The translations under genes and the position numbers were made by a program. DNA of 64,000 nucleotides, taken from positions 233,204,532 to 233,268,531 of the forward strand of contig CM069432.1 in the NCBI GenBank assembly GCA_035610365.1. Reading direction: 5' to 3'. Under the pieces are notes generated by a model, which did not search any database, had not been told where the DNA came from, and saw only the letters and a list, made by a program, of their open reading frames with translations. Position 1 is the first letter of the stretch; every line of letters begins with the position of its first letter. The DNA comes from Aquatica leii. Lineage: Eukaryota > Arthropoda > Insecta > Coleoptera > Lampyridae. Below are positions 11,539 through 21,739 of the stretch, in pieces.

Positions 11539-13649
11539 TTGAGGGCCTTGGAATAAAAGAATTTGAAATTTTTGAAAGAAGCTGGGATATTCATTTAAAA
11601 ATTATTATTACCTTAATAAATGAGAAATCTTACTATGATACCAGTATAAATAAAATATTTTTAAGCAATGTGCTAAAACTAAAAGTACTTATACCCTTTT
11701 TATCCCAACTTTTTTTATTTATAAAATTTACAAAAAAATCTTTAGCGAACAAATAAGCATTTCTGTACTTTAAAGAAATACACAAACTTGTAAACATTAT
11801 TCGTAATTAGAATACAAAATTAAGTCAACATTCTCGTTTTTATTATCTTAGATTTGTCATGATCTTGTGGTTCAATTTCAGGTGCAGTTGTTTTATCATT
11901 TTGTTTTTTCTTATTGTTGGATTTAGGTTTGTTGTTTTCGATTTTTTCCCGTGTTGCATGTTGTTGTAGTATTCATGATATTTTGCGAGAATGTACTCTA
12001 AAAGAGCTAGCAAATTTTTCTACTTTAGTTCGTTTATTTTTAGAAATTCCTGGGTTAAACTTCAACTCTGCATACGTGTCCTTTAATGCTAACTTCGGCG
12101 TCCAACTGCTTTGGCAGGACTTATGCATTTGTTAAAAGGAAATTCTGAGTCCAGAGTACGTTAATAAAAAAAAGCATAAAGTTTCCGATTCTTTTGTAAA
12201 ACAGAAATATTAAATTTCTTTCCATCTTATAACATGTTTTTCTGTATCTTTTTTTGGCTTGATTATATCATTCAACCTAGAAAAACTACAGAAATTTTCT
12301 TTGGGCATTTCGTGAACTGTAAATTTTTTTCATGAGTTCCTTATTAGTGGCCTCCAATGTTTTGGAACAAAGACCTGAGGAATCTCTGTTTTTACCTTTT
12401 CTATGATGTCAAATCTTGATCACACTCCACAAAAATAGAGCCTGGTTCCAAAAGCTTATGGCCAATTTTTTGAACTATTGTAGTTTTGCCCAAAGTTTCA
12501 GAATATTTTGTTTTTATTTTGCCCTCTACAGGAATTGCTATAGCCTATGATTTCTGTAATATTTTGAAGAACAGCATTATTAATATAATGAATCACACAG
12601 GACCCCATTTCCTGTGAGCCTCGGGACGCGATTGTTTGTTATGTATACAAAAGTTGTAGGTCTAGAGTTGCTTAAGGTTAAAAACTTTTGACGTGGTTAT
12701 AAGCGGAGTTGGTAAGCTTGTTGCAGGTTGAAACAAATAACATAAGTATCTAATGATTCTTTATGTAAATTTGAATGATGTTGCTTTGAAGCTCGTGCCT
12801 TTTCAGCCTTTTTGTGATGAACCGCTTGCATTACCTTTGCATCATTAACATTAACATCTTGACCATTTTTAATAATATTAATATAACCATCACACTTACT
12901 ATCACACATCACACTACTACTACTTATATTATTGTAGTAGTTAAATTGACAACTATGTTGGTCTGGTTCGAGTTCGCGTGGTGGATGCAGTTTGTTTTTG
13001 TGACCAATGTATGTATGCCTTTCCAGAATTTCTAAGAGATTTCTTAATGTTTACTTTCCATTTGCTTACATTTTGTTTTCGCTTTCATGTGTTGTTTTGT
13101 AATCCTCCTCCATAGTTTCTAGGGTTTTTGCTTCTGTTTCGTGCGCAATTGGACTTGGCTCATTGTCAGAAAACATTGAATCTTCAGATACGTAATCATT
13201 CGCCTAATCTGTTTCGGACGGATCAGAATCTTAAAATTAATATTGTAAGAATAAACATAACCTAAAAAATTAATAATTATTTTAAAGCTTTTCTACCTTC
13301 TATATCCGAAGTATTCATAACAAAATATAAAGCTGAACACGTAAAAATCGAATAAAAAACATAAATATTAAGCAATTTTAACCGCGTACTTGCACCACGC
13401 ACAACTAATTAGGTGATGGCTAAAAAAAATTTAAATTGGAATAAAATGGGTACAACTGACACTTATATCTGTTTTGCACTGACAAAATTGCACATAATAT
13501 ATCCACCTGTTAAAAGATGGCACTCAAAGTCAATTTATCACTAGAATCTGTTTTGCACCAAACTATCAACTTTAATTTTTTATATATGCAGTTATCGTAA
13601 ATAAAAAAAAAATCATTTACTTATACTCTTTTTATTCCAAGGCTCTCCA
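11539..13649 (-). mobile_element. 2.1-kb DNA transposon with short inverted ends, superfamily not assigned
   Basis: The left end GAGGGCCTTGGAATAAAA (11,541-11,558) and the reverse complement of the right end, GAGAGCCTTGGAATAAAAA (13,630-13,648), form an inverted repeat. The core TTGGAATAAAA-GGGTATAAGT recurs in variant form just inside both ends (about 11,690-11,710 and 13,436-13,455). A decayed transposase-like protein is read on the minus strand between them (next entry). Element length, ends and subterminal repeats agree with a cut-and-paste transposon. A target-site duplication was not clear. The left end starts about 40 bases after the DIRS right end. Confidence 0.65.
11830..13235 (-). 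pseudogene. Decayed transposase-like protein ('SCGGQN' family of insects)
   Basis: Minus-strand pieces in order are: an acidic region near 13,230-13,140; HKKAEKARASKQHHSNLHKE followed by TYVICFNLQQA (12,700-12,840); a stretch like 'RGSQE-GSCVIHYI' near 12,600; and YSNSCRGQNKN near 12,520, where relatives that I recall read SDSCGGQNRN. HWRPLI and KKFTVHEM follow near 12,340-12,300. This series matches a large group of insect proteins usually annotated only as uncharacterised and found in repeats. Frame changes and stops interrupt the reading, and the expected Asp before the SCGGQN motif reads Asn. Its position between matching inverted ends supports a transposase role, but I cannot name the superfamily. 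Confidence 0.55.
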
Positions 13650-16263
13650 TTTTGAAATTACTTGTCTTCTTTTTCTGATCGCAGCCTTATCACTGAGTAC
13701 TTAATTTCAATGTGTATGCTCTAGGATCTAAACTCGACTACTACATTCTCCTTAACATTTTTAACTTTTGCTTTACTTTCTGATTTTAATTTAAACAAAG
13801 ATTTTGTTCTTCTTTTATATCAATGTTTTATATGTTCTTACCAAATTTTAGAATATATTTTTATTCGATAGTTTTAATTGTAACAAAGTTTAGGGACATT
13901 ATTTAGTGAAAACGTAATTTAAATTAGTTTATTTTGTAGCAAAAAATGTAACAGTAAACAATAAATAATGCTTTGATGTAATTTGCTGTTAGTGTATAAG
14001 AAACGCCCCACTTAACTGTACCGTATTGTTAATACAGTTGGCATAAACAAATAAGTGACGCGTAGGGACGTGACTGAGGGCGCTTTAGTTTTGACGGTAC
14101 GTTCCAAGTAAACAGTATTTTAATATTTTTGGTTGTGTAAGTTGCATTATATGTTTTTATATTCAAATGATATTATTTACTAATTTGAGAAAAAATAATT
14201 AATTTTTGCTTATGTACTTATTATTTTGCACTCGATTTTGTACGAGTTACCATGCAAATTTTCACAATTATTACTGGAATTTACGGACATCCTACTAAGT
14301 TAAGAATCCAATTTGTAAAATAACAACCAAAACTTACAACTTAGAGTGACAAAACTCTTAAGTTGGACTACAAACATTAAGCATCCTCGTTCAGACTGTC
14401 TGATGAACATGGAAGCATAAATAAAAATTTATTGTTACTAATATACCAAGATTTTTTCAAATAACGACGGACTTACAAGATGTATGTGTATGATTTAATG
14501 AAGTTTTCTTAAACGTTTTGATGTATTTTCATATTTATTATAGTGCAACAGTCAATCGTAAATAGTGTGCTACAAAACTCGAGCAATTTCTTTCGTTGTA
14601 CTTCAAAAAATTACAAATTTAAGAATCAGGCTATTATGTATTGCATTATAGTAAACAACAGAACATAAATGTTATTACAAAAAGAATCAATTCTTATGCT
14701 GTCGCTATTCAGACAAGTCTATGGCAGGTTCTTCCGTTATACTTATGAAAGTTACATATTTTATTATAATAATAATAATCATAAGACAATTATGCATTTC
14801 ATTATAACAAATAACAACATAAACGTTATCATAAAAACAATTAATAGTTATAGTTTAACTCTTCTGCAGCGATTCTCTTCGACCACCTCAAAAATATTAT
14901 GTAATATATCTTTTTTTGCCACTTTCTTAAATAACGACATTGCCAAGCTACAATGGTATTGCGCTCCATTAACATTTTTTTTATTCTGACATTTTTTTGT
15001 ATTTAAACTCAATTTAATATTTTGAAGTAGTTATGTTCTAGTTATGAAGTATCTGGTTCACCGCAGTAATCAACCTTCTCTTGCATTTTCTGAACAATTT
15101 TTTCATTAATGTATTTTTTTTGTCTATCGCATAAACTTCACGAATTTCAAGCAAAAACAAACTATTTAATAAAGATGACTAAAGGCCAAGTATGAAACAA
15201 CAGTAACTTGTAAATAGAATTACTAGAACAAATTTAAAATTTTGTTAGGGAAGGTATCTGCTATGACTCTTTAATTCTCATTGCACGATTATTTTGCCAC
15301 CACAAATTTTTAGATTTGTTTCACATATTTTTTAGGTCTCTTGCTTGCTTAGGTGCGCCGTATCGTTGTACATTTCGATATGTTATATAAAAAATGGATT
15401 TTAATTTTATTTGTGACTTGAATTTTATCAATCGTAAATGTTTTTCGTGAACGTTTATTATGTCCTTTAAAGTTACGATCTACACAACTATCCTTTCTTG
15501 GTTATCATACATCTGTCGTAAAATGTTAATTACACAATTTATCCCATAAAACATTGTTAAACATACATGTTTCCCAAAAGGTGTATTAAATTTACGCAAT
15601 TTAGTGCTATTATCATTTAATAACTGTCATCAAAAACCGTTATAAAAAAAAATTTGTTGTTTTTTTGCTCGAAATTTTTTATTTTAGTACACGTACAAAT
15701 TCAATTGAGATTGCTTTTCTGTCATTTAATACATGATTTATTATAATTATTAAATTCATGCTATTAAGTAATGAGAACTTTAATAATCATTTTAATTCTT
15801 TAATTAAATTTGTCAATTTTCTTTTAGGCGAAATGTTATTCATTAAAATAATTTACTCGTATATTGTTATGTCTGAAATAGATTTGTTTTGGTTGTGTTG
15901 CCTCGGGCAAAAGTGTTTTAGAATATCGCAAAGCAATTTAAAATTCTTGTTGTTGCAAAAACAGGATTAGGCTAACTAATTTAAACAGCTCAGCACCAAG
16001 TTTGCACTGGTAGTCAAGTCAATATTAATTATTGTAAGTGCAGATGAGAATGCAAAAAAAAGTTTTTAGAGAGATTGCTTTCTATATATTCATATCTAAT
16101 GATAACGTTAGGTATATTGTTAGGTTTAGATGTTTTCTTCTGCGTTAGTGGAATGTATTTCTTTTGTATATACTTGAAATCGGAGGTTCTTGGATGGTAA
16201 TATAAGAAAGTGTACATTGTCTATTTTTATTACACTAAACTTGCATTAATAACAAAAGAATTT
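13650..16263. other. AT-rich stretch, no gene; weak local duplication
   Basis: No reading frame here has a recognisable motif. The ORF at 14,669-14,989 (+) is low-complexity. A diverged direct repeat is visible: TTATGTATTGCATTATA near 14,634 with its downstream 60 bases resembles TTATGCATTTCATTATA near 14,788, an offset of about 154. Otherwise I see nothing structured. Confidence 0.4.
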
Positions 16264-16375
16264 CCCACGTACAACGGTGTGACAAGGTGTTATTCTTAAA
16301 TCACACAATTTCTTGAGCTTTCTTTTCCCTACTCGGGCGAACTACACTCCTGTGGCGTAACATAACATAAAGGGT
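16264..16375 (-). repeat. BEL/Pao 3' terminal direct repeat
   Basis: This segment resembles 21,629-21,735 in the same orientation over about 110 bases. It lies just beyond the integrase C-terminal coding remains and so is the 3' LTR, or part of one. Similarity fades further inside, so the full LTR length cannot be fixed by eye. Confidence 0.6.
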
Positions 16376-16579
16376 AACAAAGCAAGTCCTGGTTGCTAAG
16401 TTTCAACTATAAAAATGACAAAAAGACAATTTTAATTAATTAAACTTGAGAGCGCTTGCGTGATACCTTATTAAATAATATATACTAACATTAAACCACA
16501 ATTATATAAACAAAACTAAAAATTCTGTAGTATTCGGATGTGTATATAAATAAATCCTACTTGTTATTGTTTTAGACAA

Positions 16580-17720
16580 CTCGCTTCGCTATTTTCTTTT
16601 AGTAATAATGATAAACTTCTCACTAAGCGTTTAGTCACTCGCACAATTCGGTCGGAATTAGGATGAAGCTCGATGCTATGTCAAAATTTCGACAAAGAGG
16701 GAATCAAACCTTGTTCTTTCACTAACACAAAAGAATTGATATGAACATTTGGATCTGATCTGCACTACTTATTGCGTTGCTGCAACCTGTGGAGATATTA
16801 TTTATTCAATCTTCTCGAAAAGTGCGATAACGTATATTGGACATGTTTCCATCTGTTTGGCCGGTCTTTAGTAGGACGAGTGTTTAATGGTCCGCCAAGC
16901 AAAAAATGACTAGGTGTAACGGCCTGTAAATCGTTGGGGTTATTGGATAAAAGTGAATTGGACGGAAATTTAACACAACTTCGATCTGAGCTAGCAACGT
17001 ATCTATCTCATCGTACCTAAAACTATGCGTGCCAATAACTCGTTTTCATTGCTAACTGTCAACGAACCAACTTGATATTTATAGGAAGTACCTTATGTCT
17101 TGTTAAATGATTAATTTCATTAGCAACCGAGTATTTAATACGATCTTTATTAGTGTTGAGGATTGCATTTCGTCGGTACATAAAAAAATTGTGATTTTGT
17201 CAAGTACATGTTGACAGTTATGAATAAAACGTAGGAGCACGAACAGATTCGAATAAGTTTTCTATAAGATAAGTATCTATTTAATATAAAATCTACTGGA
17301 CAGACAAAAAATACTTGTTTTGGTTTTGTCTTTTCTAAATCTAGTATAGGTTTTCAAATTTGTTTAGAATAACTTGTAATGTCTCATGATAACTATCTGA
17401 GGTCGTGAAATCACAAGGAGCAATTTTTTAAGATACTAGGTAAACAACCGCGAGATATGTCCACTGGGATGTGTTTGGCATCTAGTTGATATCAGTCGAA
17501 GTCATCAGTTCATAGGCGGATTTTTGACACTCGATTTGCTACAAATGATTTCCAGGTTTCTGAAGATTTGGAGATCCACGAGAGAACTACGACAGAGTCG
17601 AACTACCAGTAGTGCTTTTGAAGTTAAATGGCAATTAGTTGTACTTTCTCGACTTAACTTAGCTAACAAAAGTGCTGTACTTAATTCTTATCGCGGCAAC
17701 GATACCTTTTTTTAACGAAG
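16580..17720 (-). pseudogene. BEL/Pao RNase H-integrase region
   Basis: The minus strand shows SETWKSFVANRVSKI near 17,570-17,520, the 'W..FVANRV..I' segment seen in BEL/Pao between RNase H and integrase. Near 16,930-16,760 it reads SHFLLGGPLNTRPTKDRPNR and YLHRLQQRNK, matching the 'HFL.G.PL' and 'YL..LQ.R.KW' motifs of the BEL integrase C-terminus. HSIELHPNSDRIVRVTKR near 16,670-16,620 matches 'V..LHPG.DG.VRV'. The order is correct and the central integrase core is largely missing. Similar motifs do not occur in Gypsy or Copia, so the family call is secure. Confidence 0.8.
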
Positions 17721-17749
17721 CTGCTACTTTTAATTTGGAACATAACAAA

Positions 17750-18500
17750 TCAACTAAATGGTTATTGAATTTATTTATTTTAATTTATATGCATCCTCCA
17801 GATGCCTTTTTGAAATTAAGAGTAAATCCGTGAAGTTCTAATGAAATATAATTTGATAGTGTAATTCTGATAGAATGTGTGACGAAGTGTGTTAGGAATT
17901 ATCTCATGCCGATCGATTTTTAATTTTCACAATTTTTGCATTATTAGATTAGCCAACACAATACAAGGACTGATTAAACCGAGAGGAAATTATAGAGAAT
18001 ACGTTGCGTTTAGAAAAGTGTCTAACTTGGCATTCCATAACAACTCAATGGTTTTTATTCCATCTGATTTTTCGGCAACAACTAAAGATTTTTATGATTA
18101 TAAGCGACTTTCGGCTTAGACCGAGTCGTAGTTAAACACCCAGACTTAGGCTTATTCTGGGTGTTTAACTACGACGCGGCCATAGCCGAAAGTCGTTTAA
18201 GTCGGTTAAGATTTTTACTCACACGGGTTAGATGTGTTTTGTAATAATACATGAAGATTAGATGTTTATTTATGTAGTTCAAAGCCGTATTTATTAAACA
18301 ATTGTATAATGTCATCTCTGATTTTAACTAAATTTTCTAAAGAATTTTACTCGTCAAAAGTCATCCTAGAATATGTCTGTCAATACTCATATAGCTGCTT
18401 TAGGAAATTCTGTTTGGTTTTACTTTCTAATTTTTTGCTAACTTTAAATAGGAACAATAAAGCACAACATACAAAGCCTTATGTAATTGTATTGAGTTCA
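17750..18500 (-). pseudogene. BEL/Pao reverse transcriptase, downstream part
   Basis: The minus strand near 18,340-18,230 reads SLENLVKIRDDIIQLFNKYG followed by FELHKWASN. This matches the BEL/Pao RT segment after the YVDD box ('A..L...L...GFELRKW.SN'). Near 17,990-17,950 KRNVFSIISSRFN corresponds to 'KR.VLS.IA.IFDPLG'. The 91-base palindrome lies between these two segments. The mariner lies immediately upstream in reading order, and the rest of the RT continues beyond it at 19,660-20,480. Confidence 0.75.
18105..18195. repeat. 91-base palindromic hairpin inside the BEL fossil
   Basis: The outer arms CGACTTTCGGCT (18,105-18,116) and AGCCGAAAGTCG (18,184-18,195) are perfect inverted repeats of 12 bases. 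The inner arms TCGTAGTTAAACACCCAGA (18,126-18,144) and TCTGGGTGTTTAACTACGA (18,156-18,174) are perfect inverted repeats of 19 bases around an 11-base loop. The bases between the two arm pairs are partly complementary (ACCGAG / CGCGGCC). The block is more GC-rich than its surroundings and interrupts RT coding remains. It is most simply a small foldback insertion; a miRNA-like precursor is possible on shape alone. Confidence 0.8.
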
Positions 18501-18502
18501 TA

Positions 18503-19652
18503 CGAGGAGAGTCCGATTTCAAAGGTACAGGTGGCTGTGAAACAAACACCGCAAGCGAAATATTGTCGTCATATGTATTTCTAGACAGGTTGAAGTGTGG
18601 TAGTAGAATCTGGAGCGTTGTTGTGTGTAAGACTTAATTTAGTAGTTTACGAGAAGCCAACAAACATGGCGTGTGTAATTGCTGAGTATTCCAAGCGTGA
18701 AGTGCGTGCGGTTATCCGAGTTTTGCAAGCCGATGGAAGTAACTAAAGCAAAATTCATCGCAGATTAGAGGGCGTTTATGGCTCGATGGTCTTAAGCAGA
18801 AAAGTCAGCGTTTGGTGCAGATTTAAAGATGGACGAACGAACCTCATTGATGATCCGGAGAAGAACAGAGGCAGACAAGGACCTCACGTACTGATGAAAA
18901 CTACTCAATTGGTGAAGATTTGATAATGAAGATCGTCGCATTAAAGCTTGTGAAATTGCGAAAATCATTGGGATTCCTAAGAGTTGTGTTTATGAAATTA
19001 TATGCGACCTAAATTTTCGCAAAGTTTTGGGTCACTCGGTGCCGAGTACCACAAAACTAATCGAATGAGTGCGTCACTTCAACACTTCATTCGACATCAA
19101 CAGGGATTCTTTCGTTGAAAGCATCATTACCGGAGATGAAACCTGGGTTTATGAGCATGAGTTCACCCCAGAGTCGAAACAGTCTATGATGTGGAAACAT
19201 CTAGATTCTCCAGTTTACAAAAAATCAAAACTCGTCAATTTGCCCGCAAAACCATGGTCACCGTGTCCTGGGATAGTAAAGGCCTATTGCTTTGTGAATT
19301 TCTTGAACCGCGCACACAGCCATTAGAAGGAAAAGGCTGAGACGAATATGACAATGAGTTCAACTTTTGCACGATAGCGCAAGACCGCACACGTCAAATC
19401 GAATCAAGGAGTGGTTGATACAGCGGAAGTGGGAGGTCCTCCAAAATCCGCTATATAGTACCGGCAACATTGACGTGAAGGAATGTGCAAACTACTGTCA
19501 CGTTGGGATAACTGTTCTAACTTTTACGGAGAATATGTCGAGAAATAAATAAAGATTGATAGTTTTTGTAGAATGTATAAATGTATGTATATTTTCTTTA
19601 AATATATGTTAGCGAAATTTTGGTTTGTACCTTTAATATCGAACTCCTCTCG
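18503..19652 (+). mobile_element. mariner transposon, 1.15 kb, TA-flanked
   Basis: The terminal inverted repeats are about 28 bp. The left end CGAGGAGAGTCCGATTTCAA and the reverse complement of the right end, CGAGAGGAGTTCGATATTAA, are both followed by AGGTACA. Each end is flanked by TA (18,501-18,502 and 19,653-19,654), the duplication mariners produce. It carries a decayed transposase and is inserted in the BEL/Pao fossil in the opposite orientation. It is slightly shorter than the usual 1.3 kb, which fits internal deletions. Confidence 0.9.
18666..19551 (+). pseudogene. Decayed mariner transposase
   Basis: This is a cut-and-paste transposase of the mariner family, normally about 345 residues with a DD34D catalytic triad. 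ATG at 18,666 begins MACVIAEYSKREVRAVIRVL, the typical N-terminal helix-turn-helix. The codon after GSN in the first helix-turn-helix is TAA where relatives have Gln, so the reading stops near residue 25. Later pieces include SFVESIITGDETWVYEHE with the first catalytic Asp, and HDSARPHTS near 19,368-19,394 with the second. The third Asp motif (YSPDL..CD) is lost after NPLYS near 19,455. Several frame changes and a deletion of some 50 codons separate the pieces. It cannot encode an active enzyme. Confidence 0.9.
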
Positions 19653-19986
19653 TATGTAGCAATAAGTGTGTTAGGGTTTGACCTCCATAAGATTTTTTGA
19701 AATTGACAATTTGGTTCATACACTAAAATTTGTCTAAACATTTAAAAGAATGCAAAACAAATTTTATTGTAATTTGGGTACTGGCATGATGACGTCAGTA
19801 AGCGAAAGATTTGAAGTTGTTTTGCAGGACCCGTTCAACACAACTCTGATTTGGATGTCAAACTAGATTAACAAAGTACGGTATGATGTCGTAGATAGTA
19901 TTGTTTGTTTAAGTCTATGTAGTCACTATCAAGTGACATGTGACCCGGTTTTTAGTATTCAGACATAAACTCTGAATTTTGTTGTT

Positions 19987-20740
19987 TTAGAGCCAGATTT
20001 GTTTTAAACATTTTTTTAACGTGTAGAATCCCTTCAATGCTATAGAGTTAAAGAGATTTAATTCCGCAAGGTTATCTCGAAATTGTAAATGTACAATAAA
20101 ACCAGCAAACTCGTTTGAAGTAGTAGTTTTTGTAAAGAAGCTCTCACAATGATCATTTTGTATTGAAGGTTTATGAAAAATATTCCTAAATTTTGGAAGT
20201 TGTTCGAACAACAATTTGTTACTAAAACTATCAATTACTGAATTACTGTTTTCGAAGTGACCCTGAAGCGATCCAGCCAAACTGTGTTTCGCGATAACTT
20301 AGACTGTTGTTGGTGCTAAGTTGACCAAAACATAAAAATTGCCCGGTAATGTTAAAGTTTGGTTTAGGTAATTTAATGTTTGGCGGAATTTTTAGTTTTG
20401 ATGCGTTAAAGCTGTTAGGAACTATAAAGCAACTTATTAGTTTACGAAAAGGTAAATGAGTTGATTTCAAAGTAAAAGCAATTGACTTGTCTCTGCTTGC
20501 GCAATGCCTGCTACCGGCGTTGAACTTGAGAAATTGCTTTAAAATCCACTATCGAGTAAGATCCTTGCTTTAATAGGATTTTTGAGTGCATCAAAAACTA
20601 CGGCTACAGTTATAGATAAAAGAACGTTTACTGGGACATTGGAACAATTAGAAGCAGCAACAATGTTGTTTTCCGAACTTTCAGCTGCTACAGATAATGT
20701 AGGATGCATTACTGGGTCGATATGCATTAATGCTTGTGTC
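19987..20740 (-). pseudogene. BEL/Pao protease and reverse transcriptase start
   Basis: The minus strand near 20,730-20,550 reads VPVNVLLSITVAVVFDALKN and ARILLDSG. The LLDSG is the aspartic protease active-site motif of BEL/Pao, preceded by the family's 'VLLSTA.V.V'. Downstream, 20,470-20,240 contains LSYRETQFGWIASGSL, matching the '..T.FGWI.SG' motif that precedes RT. 20,170-20,000 reads CESFFTKTTTSNEFAGFIVH and FRDNLAELNLFNSIALKGFY, the entry to the BEL RT domain. Together these identify the family without doubt. Confidence 0.85.
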
Positions 20741-20899
20741 TATATGTAAAACAGTATGATGCTTTCTGGAGTACCTTTGGCAAGCAAACGATCAACAATT
20801 AATAACTTGGTAGTTTGTTTAATACATAACAGCATTTTTAACTTAGTTTAAACGATAGGGCTCTGAACGTGAAAATGATCTTGGGCATCGATAAAAAAA

Positions 20900-21200
20900 T
20901 AAAAACAAAAGCATTGAATTTGCTTGGAATTTTATTATCATTTTTGACGCTGCTAGTATTCTTTGGTAGCGTGAGTGTAAAAATTCCAACAGTGCAGAAA
21001 AAGTGAGAATTTTCCGACTCAGACTTTTTTCCCAGTCACGTCTTGTGTTTATATCAACCTTTGAGGCAATAAGATAAAGTAATATTAAATCTCAAGAATC
21101 AGTCAAAATAGAAAGTGACTGCAGGTTGCGCAGTATTTTGTTTACTGCATCAACTAATGCAGGCAATGAGCCTTGATTTTTTTTAGTTACTGAAGATAAG
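20900..21200 (-). pseudogene. BEL/Pao gag tail
   Basis: The minus strand contains NKILRNLQSLSILTDS, LYLIASKVDINTRRDWE and ALLEFLHSRYQRI in order. This resembles the BEL/Pao gag segment 'L..L..P......L..L...KLD..T...WE' followed by 'FL..R...L'. It sits just upstream of the protease, where the family has the end of gag. Confidence 0.6.
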
Positions 21201-21628
21201 TTTAAAAATTTGGTTAAATTTGTAGTGGACGATTATGTTCAATGACGAAACGTGTCTGTTTAAAGAATTTAACCAATAATGAAACCGTAGAATTTTTTGT
21301 AACGACTAATTATTATCAATTAGTAAGCGAAATGTTTCAACAAAACCTTGGTATTCATGATAAGAGACGGAGCGGAACTGGAAGAAGATTGATGACCTGA
21401 AATGAGCGAAGCGGGGTTTTTTGGTTTTGTAAAATAGAAATTTTCGAACGCATCTCTCTTTGCTTTCTCCGAATCGTGTGTATGTAAAAGTTTAATTTCT
21501 TACTAAATAGCAGAAAATTTTTGAAATAAAGGATCTTAATTTTAAATGAGCTCAGCTAGAAACTCTATTGTATTTGATTTAGTGTTGTGAAGATATTTAG
21601 AAATTACAAGCCCGTTGCATGTTATTAT

Positions 21629-21735
21629 ACTACGTACCACTGTTGGACAAGACGTTCTTAAATCTCGTGATTTCTTGAGAGTTCTTTTCCTTACTCAAAT
21701 GTCACCCCTGTTGTTCTCCAAAATAAAACCCAGTG
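21629..21735 (-). repeat. BEL/Pao 5' terminal direct repeat
   Basis: This is the partner of 16,264-16,375. It lies upstream of the gag tail on the minus strand, as a 5' LTR should. The visible similarity is strong in short blocks with gaps between them, which suggests considerable age. Confidence 0.6.
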
Positions 21736-21739
21736 GCAC

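Larger units (their letters stand above)
16264..21735 (-). mobile_element. BEL/Pao retrotransposon fossil
   Basis: Direct repeats at 16,264-16,375 and 21,629-21,735 share ACGTAC, TTCTTAAATC, TTTCTTGAG and TTCTTTTCC in the same order and spacing. They are the likely LTR pair. Between them the minus strand reads in BEL/Pao order: a gag tail (about 21,170-20,930), aspartic protease with DALKNPIKARILLDSG (about 20,730-20,550), RT start (about 20,480-19,990), RT and RNase H parts (about 18,500-17,450), and the integrase C-terminus (about 16,970-16,580). The copy is interrupted by a mariner (18,503-19,652) and a 91-base palindrome (18,105-18,195). Even without these it is shorter than the 6-7 kb usual for the family. 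It is broken in many places and looks old. Confidence 0.85.

Noticed and set aside
12960-12985. tRNA T-loop-like GGTTCGAGTTC
   Set aside because: No acceptor stem, anticodon arm or D-arm can be formed around it.
17889-18119. 76-codon plus-strand frame ending in the palindrome
   Set aside because: It is the antisense shadow of the BEL/Pao reverse transcriptase remains on the minus strand.
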